64,000 bases of DNA from Prosopocoilus inquinatus. Its lineage: Eukaryota; Arthropoda; Insecta; Coleoptera; Lucanidae. Below the pieces are notes generated by a model. The model worked only from the letters and a program-made list of their open reading frames with translations, searched no databases and had not been told where the DNA came from. The stretch is taken from NCBI GenBank assembly GCA_036172665.1, contig CM069876.1, positions 44,113,001 through 44,177,000 of the forward strand. Reading direction: 5' to 3'. This document shows positions 1 to 54,407 of this stretch, in pieces (positions within the stretch are counted from its first letter, which is position 1; the number at the start of each line of letters is the position of its first letter). The position numbers and the translations under genes are program-made.

Positions 1-2506
1 CCTCTATTTGCTATCGATTTCCTGAATTTTACGTCACAATCGGCTTACGCTCTGGCGGTAGAAGGGTCCGATCCAAAGCTCAAAGTATCAAAATTGTCAA
101 CGAATTGCCAAATTCGTTTTATGTAAACGGGCTAAGTGCCTTATTATTAACCGGCCGTTTAAACATGACACGCTTACATTCTGTCGCGTTGCATTTTACG
201 CAATACTGAAGACATGGCATGCTAGTGAGTTTTACGTCATAATTGGCTTACACCCTGGCGGTAGAAGGGTCCGGTTCAAAGCTCAAAGTGCCAAAATTGT
301 CAGCGTCTTGCCAAATTCGTTTTATGTAAACGGGCTAAGTGCCTTATTATTAACCGGCCGTTTAAGCATGACACGCTTACATTCTGTCGCATTGCATTTT
401 ACGCAATACTGAAGACATGGCATGCTAGTGAGTTTTACGTCACAATTGGCTTACGCCCTGGCGGTAGAAGGGTCCGGTCCAAAGCTCAAAGTAACAAAAT
501 TGTCAAAGTCTTGCCAAATTCGTTTTATGTAAACGGGTTAAGTGCCTTATTATTAACCGGCCGTTTAAACATGACACGCTTACATTCTGTCGCATTGCAT
601 TTTACGCAATACTGAAGACATGGCATGCTAGTGAGTTTTACGTCACAATTGGCTTACGCCCTGGCGGTAGAAGGGTCCGGTCCAAAGCTCAAAGTGCCAA
701 AATTGTCAGCGTCTTGCCAAATTCGTTTTATGTAAACGGGCTAAGTGCCTTATTATTAACCGGCCGTTTAAGCATGACACGCTTACATTCTGTCGCATTG
801 CATTTTACGCAATACTGAAGACATGGCATGCTAGTGAGTTTTACGTCACAATTGGCTTACGCCCTGGCGGTAGAAGGGTCCGGTCCAAAGCTCAAAGTGC
901 CAAAATTGTCAGCGTCTTGCCAAATTCGTTTTATGTAAACGGGCTAAGTGCCTTATTATTAACCGGCCGTTTAAGCATGACACGCTTACATTCTGTCGCA
1001 TTGCATTTTACGCAATACTGAAGACATGGCATGCTAGTGAGTTTTACGTCACAATTGGCTTACGCCCTGGCGGTAGAAGGGTCCGGTCCAAAGCTCAAAG
1101 TATCAAAATTGTCAACGCCTTGCCAAATTCGTTTTATGTAAACGGGCTAAGTGCCTTATTATTAACCGGCCGTTTAAACATGACACGCTTATATTCTGTC
1201 GCGTTGCATTTTACGCAATACTGAAGATATTGCATGCTAGTGAGTTTAACGTCACAGTCGGCTTACGCCCTGGCGGTAGAAGGGTCCGATTCAAAGCTCA
1301 AAGTATCAAAATTGTCAACGCCTTTCACAAATTCGTTTTATGTAAACGGGCTAAGTGCCTTATTATTAACCGGCCGTTTAAACATGACACGCTCACATTC
1401 TGTCGCGTTGCATTTTACGCAATACTGAAGACATGGCATGCTGTTGAGTTTTACGTCATAATCGGCTTACGCCCTGGCGGTAGAAGGGTCCGATCCAAAG
1501 CTCAAAGTACCAAAATTGTCAACGTCTTGCCAAATTCGTTTTATGTAAAGGCCCTAAATGCCTTATTCTTAACCGACCATGTAAACATGACACGTTTATA
1601 TTCTGTCGCGTTGCATTTTACGCAATACTGAAGACATGGCAGTTTAACGTCACAGTCGGCTTACGCCCTGGCGGTAGAAGGGTCCGGTCCAAAGCTCAAA
1701 GTACCAAAATTGTCAGCGTCTTGCCAAATTCGTTTTATGTAAACGTGATAAATGCCTTATTCTTAACCGACCATGTAAACATGACACGCTTATATTCTGT
1801 CGCGTTGCATTTTACGCAATACTGAAGATATTGCATGCTAATGAGTTTTACGTCACAGTCGGCTTACGCCCTGGCGGTAGAAGGGTCCGGTCCAAAGCTC
1901 AAAGTATCAAAATTGTCAACGAATTGCCAAATTCGTTTTATGTAAACGGGCTAAGTGCCTTATTATTAACCGGCCGTTTAAACATGACACGCTTATATTC
2001 TATCGCGTTGCATTTTACGCAATACTGAAGACATGGCATGCTAGTGAGTTTTACGTCACAATTGGCTTACGCCCTGGCGGTAGAAGGGTCCGATCCAAAG
2101 CTCAAAGTATCAAAATTGTCAGCGTCTTGCCAAATTCGTTTTATGTAAAGGCCCTAAATGCTTTATTCTTAACCGACCGCATAAACATGACACGCTTATA
2201 TTCTGTCGCGTTGCATTTTACGCAATACTGAAGACATGGCAGTTTAACGTCACAGTCGGCTTACGCCCTGGCGGTAGAAGGGTCCGGTCCAAAGCTCAAA
2301 GTACCAAAATTGTCAGCATTTTGCCAAATTCGTTTTATGTAAACGTGATAAATGCCTTATTCTTAACCGACCATATAAACGTGACACGCTTATATTCCGT
2401 CGCGTTGCATTTTACGCAATACTGAAGACATGGCATGCTGATGAGTTTTACGTCACCATCGGCTTGCGCCCTGGCGGTAGAAGGGTCCGGTCCAAAGCTC
2501 AAAGTA
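1..2506. repeat. 203-bp satellite array (about 12 copies) inside a dynein intron
   Basis: The anchor string gacatggcatg or its variant gatattgcatg recurs at 211, 414, 617, 820, 1023, 1226, 1430, 1633, 1827, 2030, 2233 and 2427. Spacing is 203 bp, except two 194-bp copies beginning near 1633 and 2233. The array begins before position 1 and ends abruptly near 2506. Since exon 1 of the window lies 125 bp further on and the protein is incomplete upstream, the array is intronic. 203 is not a multiple of three and the small open frames inside are not conserved, so it is not coding. Confidence 0.95.
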
Positions 2507-2631
2507 TGAAAATTTTGAAATGAAATTTTTCAAATAATTCCATCGTGATAATAGTAATACCATAACAAAATAATTTCGTGACGTTTTATCCGCTTTTTGG
2601 CGATTAACATTAATAAAATCCCTAACAACAG

Positions 2632-45742
<43,111 letters not shown>

Positions 45743-46020
45743 ATGTGCCGCCAAACTGGAGATGAAATTATTATGTACTATTTTTTTTTAATATACCTAC
45801 TTAATTTTTTTCTTTTGGCTGCCTCCTGACATTCAATTAAGCCGTGTATGACATGGATAGGCGTAAGTTATAAGTTTTATTTTAGTGAAACTGCATTTAT
45901 CATCCCTCTCTCTCTCTCTCGTTTATCAACCCAAAACGAGAGTTCGGCACGTTTCACCCGCTCTAGGGAAGTGACAGGGCCTGCGCCAATCCGTAACTAA
46001 CGATATTGGAACAATCTTAC
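45743..46020. other. Region just downstream of the dynein gene, no feature seen
   Basis: Contains the likely dynein 3' untranslated region with a T-run near 45780 and a (ct)n run near 45907. No firm polyadenylation signal was chosen. Confidence 0.5.
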
Positions 46021-46189
46021 GTGGTGAGAAAATTCCACTCACCACCAACAATCCAACGCCCGAGGGGAGAAGATTCATTATCTGCCGTCCTGAAAACATC
46101 GCTGTGGTGAGAAAATTCCACTCACCACAGCGATGTTTTCAGGACGGCAGATAATGAATCTTCTCCCCTCGGGCGTTGGTTGGATTGTT
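46021..46189. mobile_element. Long near-perfect palindrome plus a nested small hairpin
   Basis: The left arm 46047-46111 and right arm 46121-46189 are complementary throughout, apart from a 4-bp ttgg insertion on the right, with a 9-bp loop. The 25-bp hairpin built on gtggtgag and ctcaccac occurs at the tip (46104-46128) and again by itself at 46021-46045. The very high arm identity implies a recent event. It is non-coding. Confidence 0.9.
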
Positions 46190-46329
46190 TTCGAAGCGTC
46201 AACGTAACGCAAAAAAACGAAGGTGGAATGCGACGTCAGACCAGTGCTGCCAATCGTATTAAGTTTGAAATCCCGTAAATTCTAATGAAAATTCCAGTTT
46301 TTTTCCCGCGCGTTGAAAAATTATTAAAT

Positions 46330-46900
46330 ACCGAGTGTCCAGCAATTGTTAAACAGGAATTCCAACCATTTTTTAAACAACGACCCCTTATAAAGAAATA
46401 AAAATTTTCATCGACCCCCTTTCGAATTTATTTCATATTTCTAAAACAGTAGGTACAGATATTCTAATAACGTTAAATTTAAATTTTGTTAAATTTTGGC
46501 AATTTGTTATTTATTTTGATTTGATTTTTTTTTTATTATAAACCAATCGCTCGCCGATTCTCTTATTTTTATATTTGAATTATCGCTTTTATTCTCTTTT
46601 GTTTTTCTTTTTAGGAAACTTTCGTTAGTGTTCTCGATTCGATTCATTTAATTTCATTTCATTCGTTTAATTCACTTTTCGATATAATCAATTGATGGAC
46701 CTCTGTTTTTTCTTTTAATCGATTTATTTGCTTTGTTTTTGTTTTAACCATCAATTTATTATCGTTTTTTTTTCGTTTTCTCTTTTGTTTGTTTTGATTC
46801 GACGTTATTCTGTTTTTTAATTATCGATTGATCGTCTTTTGTTTTCGTTTATTCGATATGGGTTTATCTTACGCTTTCATTTCGACGATTGATCGCCATT
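46330..46900. repeat. Copy of the T-rich repeat element
   Basis: The block ggaattccaacc, cgaccccttataaag, aaaattttcatcgaccc near 46360-46440 matches the start of the element at 3640. T-rich sequence follows, with gtcttttgttttcg and ttcgattcgattc motifs, as in the long intron. Confidence 0.7.
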
Positions 46901-46904
46901 TTTG

Positions 46905-47040
46905 TTTTTGACATTCTGGGTTGCGTTCAGAAACTGTAACGGGAGAGCACTTTGGGCGTTTAAAAAGGAAAGCAAAATAAACAAAATCACTTACACGAGA
47001 GAGAAAGAATACTACCGCTCTTTTCAGTTCTTGAACGAGC
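46905..47040. repeat. Dispersed repeat, inverted relative to 53460-53620
   Basis: The blocks gggttgcgttcagaaactgt, cactttgggcgttt and aatcacttacacgaga recur as complements at 53460-53620 (cgtgtaagtgatt, aaacgcccaaagtg, acagttttcgaacgcaaccc). It is probably a transposon fragment, without coding content. Confidence 0.75.
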
Positions 47041-47099
47041 CTCTGTGTTAAAAATTGACAGGTAGATTTCTTGACGCATCTGACAGAGGGCTCTGTGTA

Positions 47100-48880
47100 T
47101 GTTATCGTAAGAAAGTACATGATGAAACTTTTCCGAATTTCATGCAGTAAACGTCAAACGACATCGTAATCATTTAAGTAAAGTGGGACTTTACAACACG
47201 GCAACAATTTCAGCATAACGACATACTAAACTACATACTATTTTCTATTTTCTATAAATACTGTGCGCAATCTCCTTAGAAAAGTATTTTCTAAACTCGT
47301 ATCGCTTTTTAAGCCTGCACTCGCCCTACTTAAACAATTTCGAAACTGAAAGATTTTTTTTTCAGTGTTAAACAGAACACAGCGAGTTGTATTTATAATT
47401 TTTTCTCGGGTTTTAATATCTAAAATTCCCGATTTCTCCCGCAAATTTGTATATCTCGCAAAATTCCCACCACCGTCTCATTTTTTCCAAAATTCTGGAA
47501 ATTTCCCGGCCATTGGCAGCACTGCGTCAGACTCGCAAACTTGTTAAAGACGATTTCTTCACAATTCAGGAGGGGGGTAGGAAATAAGCCCCGTACCAAG
47601 TTGCTTGAGGAAAAAGGGAAACAAACTCGAATGAATATAGCAGCGGCCCCAAAAGCAGACGAGGTGACAGAGCCCGAAAAACGGGGGTTCACACGAACTT
47701 TTATCACGGCAAACAAAATCGAGCGTCCACTTCGAATCAGCGCGCGCAACCAAGTGACGCCATCCACTTCACATGAGTGTGAACTCAGTGCAATTTCGAA
47801 TGTCAGTAAAACATGTGCACCAAGTCAGTTTTGCTCTAGAAAGACCCACAATTCGAAGTTAGTGCACTCCAGTGCGCACTCAGTGCACAATATTTGTTCC
47901 AGTGAAGAACGCTATCACTAAACTTGCGCAGGGTTGCCAAATTGGACTAAATTCCGCCATTTGGGTTACCTTTCAGGCATATTTGGCACCTAAAAATCTT
48001 ATTTGGCGCCTGATGGGGCGTATTCTGTAACTTATTCACGGGCTGTTAAAATTTAGAGGTCCTTTAAAATTTTAAATACAGTTCTGTGACTGGCTGTTAC
48101 CATAACAGCACAATTTAACAGTCCTTTAAATTTAACGCTCTTGATACAGAATAGGGCCTGATTTGGACTATTTTTGTTGTATTCACATAAAGACATTTTA
48201 TTAGTTCTTTTCATCGTTTTTCATTGGTTTCATGTCCATCACAGTTGTAGTGATCGTCTTTTGTTTCACGCATTGTATTTCGCCGTTCGTTCCTTTTTCC
48301 GTTTGTTTGTTTTTTTTTCTACGAACTTTTTGATTTGTCCGAAAAACTGTTGCTTTTTCGTTCAGCTTGACGTTGTCGATCTTCTTTTGTTTGTTTTGTT
48401 TTTCCCCGCTTCGGGCCTTGTATTTTGTTGCCGTTTCGCTTTTGTTTCGAATTTTTTTGCGGGTCAATTTAGTTTTGTTTTTTCTTTTGTTCGTTTCTGC
48501 TTCTCTCTTTTAAGCAAAACCAAAAACAAGAAAGAATAGTTCACCTTGAGAACTGTCGAATTATTTACATTTGAATAATTAATGATTCGTTTTTGTTTTC
48601 TTTTATCACCAATCACCACACTTTTAATTAAACCGAAAATTTTAAGGTGGTAGGTATTATTTCATCTTGTTTTTATTTTTTACGGAATTTTTTTAATGGA
48701 AATTCCTGCAGCATTATGTAATTAAATAATAATTCATTTAAATTATTAGTAAATTTTAAATGAATGTTCCAACCAAATCAATACTACATTAGCAATGTTA
48801 TAGTGATCCACTTCTTCAATTGTTAAACAGTGTATTACGAATAAATATTACGTGTATAACAGAGACGGCTCGTCGGGGTG
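47100..48880. other. Intergenic, no gene recognised
   Basis: AT-rich. It contains a 126-codon open frame at 47541-47921 with no recognisable domain, and a further T-rich patch at 48180-48540 resembling the gtcttttgtttt family. I see no convincing exon. Confidence 0.5.
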
Positions 48881-49129
48881 GGCCAAAGTTAGTATATGGG
48901 AAGTTGTCTCGTACGATATCGGACGAATTCGACATTTATCGCACGGGACGGCACTCATCTGAGCTGAAGCTCCATTTAAAACACGTTTAAAATCATCATA
49001 ATAGTTGCGTTGTTATGGTAACGGCACCGACTGTGCATGCGTCGTGGATCGTGACCAATTAAAATCGCCGTAGTATGTTCTGACGTCACCAGAGATCGCA
49101 CGGACACGCCCCACCAGCGCGATCAGTGT

Positions 49130-49264
49130 AGGAATCACGACAAATAGAATTCTATTGTTGTGACGTCACGTTGCCTAGCAACGGCAGACGCTCGCCATAC
49201 AATAAGCAGTCGCCTAGAGACGATATGACGTCACAAAAATAGAATTCTATTCGTCGTCATCCCT
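49130..49264. mobile_element. 135-bp MITE nested in the TIR element
   Basis: Inverted ends of about 39 bp each carry aatagaattctatt and gtgacgtca on the left, and tgacgtcac and aatagaattctatt on the right. It is absent from the corresponding place in the copy near 28200. Confidence 0.8.
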
Positions 49265-49319
49265 ATGCAGACGTTCGGCTTTATGCAAATAAATTCAAGC
49301 GAATGAGATAACTTCTCAT

Positions 49320-49866
49320 TAGTGTTGTTAAATTACCGGTAATTTACTTTTAATGTTACCTTACCGGTAACGTTACAGTAACATTACCGATTACAGCTCA
49401 GGTGGCGACATCTCGCGCCGGAGTTACCAATTGCGCTTTAACTAAAAAGGTGATATTTATTCAATTTTCTGATTAATTTGATATCGGATACTCATTACGT
49501 TTTTGTCTTTTATTAAAAAATAAGGTTTCCAATACATAGTATTATGTATTTCCACTAAATAATTTCATGTCTGAAGGAAAATATTTTTAGGTTATGAAGC
49601 ATTTATTTTCTTCTTTTAGTATTTACGTTTTTCCTAACTAACTAAAAATATCCCATGGTCATTTGTTTCATTGATTTGCTTGTATTTTGCATTTTGTATT
49701 TTGTGTGCAACTCGAAATTGCATTATATTGACAATAGATGTAACAAATGGTAACTAACGGTAACAAATGAATGTTACCTTACCGGTAATGTTGGAAAGTT
49801 ACCATACCGGTAACATTGGAAAGTTACCGTAAGGTAACTTGGTAATATTACCGACTCACAACACTA
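49320..49866. mobile_element. 547-bp hAT-like MITE nested in the TIR element
   Basis: Ends are tagtgttgt and acaacacta, typical of hAT elements. Flanking octamers cttctcat (49312-49319) and cttcttat (49867-49874) differ at one base and fit the 8-bp hAT target duplication. The interior has many taccggtaa motifs. The host element continues on both sides, which proves insertion. Confidence 0.82.
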
Positions 49867-49891
49867 CTTCTTATATACTAACTTTGGGGGT

Positions 49892-50492
49892 GGGTAGTGC
49901 CCACCCTGTCCTATTAAAGATTCAGTTGAACTTTGTGACGGAGCTCCCCCGACATTTAAATCTGTAGGTTCCGGTTTTATGTCGGCACAACTTCGCAAAA
50001 CGAATTTATTTGGAAAATGCAGTCTTTTACAGTTGTTGTCGAGCCGCCACTGATGTACAAGTACAAATATTTGCCGACTATGAAGAATATAACGGACATG
50101 ACATGACGCATTCGTATTATTGGGATTAATTTTAGTTAGAATGTAAGTTTGTTACAATTTCCCTAGAATACTGATCAGTTTCCCAATTTTCCTCCTAGAT
50201 TTGCCACGATTTTCCCAAATCTAGGGAAATTTCACTACTATTGGCAACGCAGAGCTGTACATTGGGTTGCATATATTTCAGGCCCCAAAAAATAAATAAA
50301 CATTTTAATTCGTATTCGTAGTTTTTAAGCAAAATTAAATCTTATTTACATTAAATAATTAACTACTTAACAGTAAAAAAAATACATAAAATATTGTTTC
50401 ACGTTTCAACTTAACACGTCACCTACAAACAACAACAACACCTAAGCTGAAGACTGTTTTGAACCTAATACACACTCGGTATAAACAAGCAC
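49892..50492. other. Downstream region of CRIPT, no feature seen
   Basis: AT-rich sequence between the TIR element and the stop codon of CRIPT. No repeat border or gene was recognised. Transcription of CRIPT would end in this stretch. Confidence 0.5.
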
Positions 50493-50872
50493 TCAGGCCG
50501 AGGACTGTTTATAGTTCTTCGTGCTAATCATCTTCTTCCCGCACATGGCACAGATTCCTTTCTTGTACGCGCACGACTGACAGTAATGCGAGCCGACTTG
50601 GTGCACCTTCTGGCGGCATATCCTTCAAATTAAATCAATACCAGATCAATACTCACTCGTTCTTTCGTTCTTCGCGACGTGGATTAAGTTCAAAATTACC
50701 TGCACGTTTCGAATTTCGATGTGTACGGATTGAATCTGTTCTTCGCCGCTGTTAACGCCTTGTTCTCGTTGACTTTCCTGCCGCCCGATTCGGTCGTGTT
50801 GCGGGCGCCGCTCTTCCACGGATCCGGCGTGATCACTTTGCCTAATTTCTTTTCGCATTTCTCGCAAACCAT
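50493..50872 (-). CDS. CRIPT: CRIPT, cysteine-rich PDZ-binding protein (2 exons)
   Basis: Exon 1 is 50700-50872 (ATG at 50870-50872) and exon 2 is 50493-50622 (stop TGA at 50493-50495). Together they encode 100 residues against 101 in human. The start, MVCEKCEKKLGKVITPDPW, then ARNTTESGGRKVNENKAL, and the paired zinc-binding cysteines in SHYCQSC and CAMCGKK make the identification secure. The single intron splits an Arg codon (AG|G). CRIPT was named for binding the PSD-95 PDZ domain and is also found in structures of the human minor spliceosome. The C-terminus here is KQSSA, whereas vertebrates end KQTSV, so PDZ binding may not be conserved. No neighbour suggests co-regulation. Confidence 0.95.
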
Positions 50873-50954
50873 TTTACAAAACTGTTGCGAGTTTTCTTGT
50901 TGACGGAATCAGCTGAGTAAACAGTAATTACGGTGAAGTTAGTTGCAATTAAAG

Positions 50955-52093
50955 CAGTGTTGCCAGACGATCAAAATTTAAGTCACTAGACTGGCTGACA
51001 AAAAGTCACCTGTAACCAACTGAAAATCACCAGTTTTTTTTTGTACTAATTTGTCGTTCATTAAAATTTTTGACGTTATTATATTAACGCTTCAAAATTG
51101 TTTTATTAAAGCTAGGTACAAGATGATAAAGAAAAACAAAAACTCAAATACTTTTCCTAATTAGCTTTAGGCGAATGTACGATCGAAAGCAGAAATCGAA
51201 ATTAGACAATTACAGTTTCCTGTAATTATTCTTTCTCAAAATGGTATTATCCGGTGCTTTCTTTCGCTTAAAAGTTTGTGTTTCGAGTAGTTTGGACGTG
51301 AATTTCGTAGCTGTTTAACCACAATTCAGTCCAAACAAGTTTTAAAAATAGAGAGATTCAAAGAAAAGAATGGGCGCGTTCAGATGATGCGTTGCTTACT
51401 CAGCGGTCGTTTGTGATTGGCTATTACCTTCACGTTGACCAATCACAATCGATTGCAACTCAGCCGCTGAACACGCCCAATGTCTGTTTTTGAATCAAAA
51501 CAAGTTTAGATCACGATTTTGTGAGCGGAAGAAAGCACCAATTTAAATGCGATTGATTTCACAGATTTTACAAAAGTTGTGCGAACTTGTCAAATCTGAA
51601 AGCTTAGAATTTTCTAAGTGTCACCTGTGAAATCGTGTTTAAAAAATTACAGGAAACTTAGTTCGAGAAAATTACAGGAAACTGTAATTGCCTACTAGGA
51701 GATGACTAGGAGTACTTTTTTGCTTTCGATTGTAAATGTCGTCTGTCGCTTAAATTTTCTAATTCTAACATAACTAAAAACATATGAATTTGCACAAAAG
51801 AGTTTGCGGTTTACGAAGAAAAAGTGCCTTCTTGCGAATATTTTTAAATCGGCGGGAAAAGCACTGACGGTTGACACTGTTGACAGATGCTCGATATTCG
51901 ATATCGCAAAAAGACAAGTCTCAACTTTTATCATTGAAACTTAAAATCATTTCAATGTTATGATATTTCTTCTTACTTATATTTTATGAAAAAGCACCAG
52001 ATAATCCCGAATTTTTAAAAATAATCACCAGGTAATTAACGAATAACAAAAATCCCCAGATCTGCTGACAAATCACCATCTCTGGCAACACTG
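50955..52093. mobile_element. 1139-bp non-autonomous hAT-like transposon with perfect target duplication
   Basis: Ends are cagtgttgccaga (50955-50967) and tctggcaacactg (52081-52093), perfect inverted repeats. Both sides are flanked by the octamer aattaaag (50947-50954 and 52094-52101), a perfect 8-bp target-site duplication as hAT transposases make. No transposase frame is present inside. A second palindromic pair (gacaattacagtttcctg near 51207 and caggaaactgtaattg near 51675) and a small MITE at 51371 are nested within. Confidence 0.92.
51371..51480. mobile_element. 110-bp hairpin MITE (tgggcgcgttcag ends), copy 1
   Basis: Ends tgggcgcgttcag and ctgaacacgccca are inverted, and the interior has ttgtgattggctatt and gaccaatcacaatcg. 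A second copy lies at 56702-56846 in the opposite orientation. It is nested inside the hAT-like element. Confidence 0.75.
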
Positions 52094-52101
52094 AATTAAA
52101 G

Positions 52102-53680
52102 TCCCCAGACAGGGCGGGCAGTTTTTCTTTTCCACGAACATGTACACGCAGTATTGCCAATAGTGACATTACCTAATAGTATAGTTTGTTTTTAAACTAA
52201 GGGGAGCGACAGTTGTCGCCATGCAGCAATGTTGCCAACGTATCATTATTTTGATAGTTGCTTGGGGGTTGCTAGGGGTGGATTTTGGATTTTGACAGCG
52301 AAAATGTAATTTATTTTCCTTTTACATTTAGTCGTGCGCAACAAAACTCAAAAAGTGCCGATTTCAAAATTCTCAAGACGGCGGCAGTTAGTAGCAAATA
52401 TTCAAAATGAAATTGACAGATTTGCATTAACTGCATTAAAAGAAAAAAACGCTATGCATTCAAGACATGACTAATTCGAAATTTACAAAAATTTACAAAA
52501 ACACATAAATCATAACACAAAAGCAAGAAAAAATTGAAAAAAAAATATAATGGGCAACTCCAACGAGAAAAGAAGAGACAGAAAAACAAATGACGATCGT
52601 ACAATTCAAAACCGCGCTGCGAGATGTTCTCGATAATCGATAAAAAAGATCGCATCATGTTGGCAATACTGTGTCGCCTCGTTTTGAAGAATTACCGCAA
52701 ACCAATCGTAAAACGTCCCCTCCCTCCACCCGAATTATTTTCGAAAGGATTACGCAGTAAAAACGTAATAGAAATAATTTTCTATGCAAACAAAACTCTT
52801 ATTGATGACGTCAAAATATACGATTCCCATCTCTATTTATCAGAAATAGGCGGAAATCGGCTAGAATTATCTGACGACTGTAATAAGCGAGTTCATAAGT
52901 AAGTAGACGACAGAAAAATTTTTGACTGGAAGACAAATAGACAATTGCCAAATAGAACCAAATTTACGCTTGGAAAATTTTTATTTTTGTTGGATTCAAA
53001 GAGTTGAAGTTTTCTTTTTTTTTCCTTGCACGCTGACGTTTCTGCTCTCACCACACCATACACAGAACATGAAGTTGAAGTGTAGAATCTCAATTTCGAA
53101 ATTTTAAAAATTACTGACAATAAAAAATGAGACTGCAATTTCATTGCAGATGTAACATTCCTTGAAATTTTTCATGAAATATTTCAAAAAAATATATCAA
53201 ATATCACTATAATATGACATAATCTGACATAATCTGAACCATATCTGAACGAGGTGCATATGACGTCATTACTTGCAGCGCTTTCTTGATGCGGCCGCCA
53301 TTAGCCAAGCGTGGTGTTTTTACGCTACATTCTAGCGCTGCATTAAGCACAATGAATTCATTTAATAACCTCTACAACAGAATCTCGGTGCAGGTAATTT
53401 AAAGCGCTACAGCTTTGCGGTGTGCTGCAGCTCTGCAAATAATTTTCTTCCTGAACGCACCCAATGGCTACACCTGGGGCCCGTTCAGGAATTGAAAAGA
53501 GCGCATTCTGGGTAATATTTTTTCTCCCTCGTGTAAGTGATTTTGAATATTTTGCTTTTCGTTTTAAACGCCCAAAGTGTTCTCCCGTTACAGTTTTCGA
53601 ACGCAACCCTAGTGTACACCAAATGTATTTTCATCTCATTTTAACCTCATGTAATAATAAGAGATAGATACACACAGATG
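52102..53680. other. Intergenic, no confident gene
   Basis: AT-rich. A 92-codon plus-strand open frame at 52624-52902 ends beside a donor-like gtaagt at about 52899 but has no recognisable family. The inverted dispersed repeat partner of 46905 lies at 53460-53620. Confidence 0.5.
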
Positions 53681-53689
53681 CCTCGATAC

Positions 53690-54339
53690 TAGGGTTACCA
53701 ACTCTCGAAAGAACCAAGCCCGGGAGATTTAAACAAATGGGAGGGGGGCGGGGGCGGATGGAAGTCGCTAATTTGTTAGTTTTTATTTTTAAATTTATAT
53801 TTACATTGCTTGGAGAAGCATCTAATATTTATTTTCAGTATATTTTTAGCTTAAGAAAAACTGGAGCCGAATTAAACACAAATGGACCAGTTTATTAATA
53901 CACAATTAACAACAAAGAAGCGGCTGTGATTCCCAGGCCGACGATCGTGCGAGCGAGAGTGAGTGTGTGTGTGCTTCCCTCCCTCGCCGTCGATACGGAC
54001 AGGCAGCAGCAACGTTGCTGCCTGAGTGCGCCATTTTCAAATTCAAATTAAGCGCTAACAATGTAATCCTAAAAGGTTTTACATGACAAATCAAAATTTT
54101 GTAGCATTTGTAATTCTGCTTATACAAAAAATATGTTCATTCTCTTTCTTTTCTTTCCTTGTTCATGACAAGTTCTTTTTTTAATTTTGGAAAGAGATTA
54201 GGGGTTTCCGTCATTAGATTTCGTGACAATTAATTTTAATTAGAAAAAAATCCGGAGAAGTTGTTGCATCCCAGGAGCTCGGGAGTCTGTACATTATTTC
54301 GGGAGTCTCCCGGACTTTCCGGGAGGGTTGAGAACCCTA
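53690..54339. mobile_element. 650-bp TIR element with imperfect 8-bp target duplication
   Basis: Left end tagggttaccaactctc and right end gagggttgagaaccct are inverted with few differences. Flanking octamers ctcgatac and cttgacac agree at six of eight positions. The interior holds the partial palindrome gcagcaacgttgctgc near 54006 and a gagtgtgtgtgtg run. It has no coding frame. Confidence 0.65.
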
Positions 54340-54407
54340 CTTGACACGTCGCCGTGACACCGTTACCTGTGACCCTAGCCCCTGTAACACCTAGCCGGGA
54401 CATTAAG

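Larger units (their letters stand above)
48886..49891. mobile_element. TIR element with two nested insertions
   Basis: The left end ggccaaagttagtatatggg and right end tatactaactttgggg are inverted complements. The interior matches the intronic copy at 27932-28270 (aattcgacatttatcgc, gaagctccatttaaaa, gttgttatggtaacggca, tcggctttatgca). Comparison shows two segments absent from the intronic copy: 49130-49264 and 49320-49866. Confidence 0.82.

Noticed and set aside
1230..2028. Open frames of 60-130 codons within the 203-bp satellite
   Set aside because: The unit length is not a multiple of three, the frames shift between units, and the array is intronic. They are by-products of the repeat.
47541..47921. 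A 126-codon plus-strand frame
   Set aside because: No recognisable domain, AT-rich neighbourhood full of repeats, no splice or poly(A) context; kept only as intergenic.
52624..52902. A 92-codon frame ending next to a donor-like gtaagt
   Set aside because: The peptide is not recognisable and no following exon or promoter was found; too weak for a gene call.
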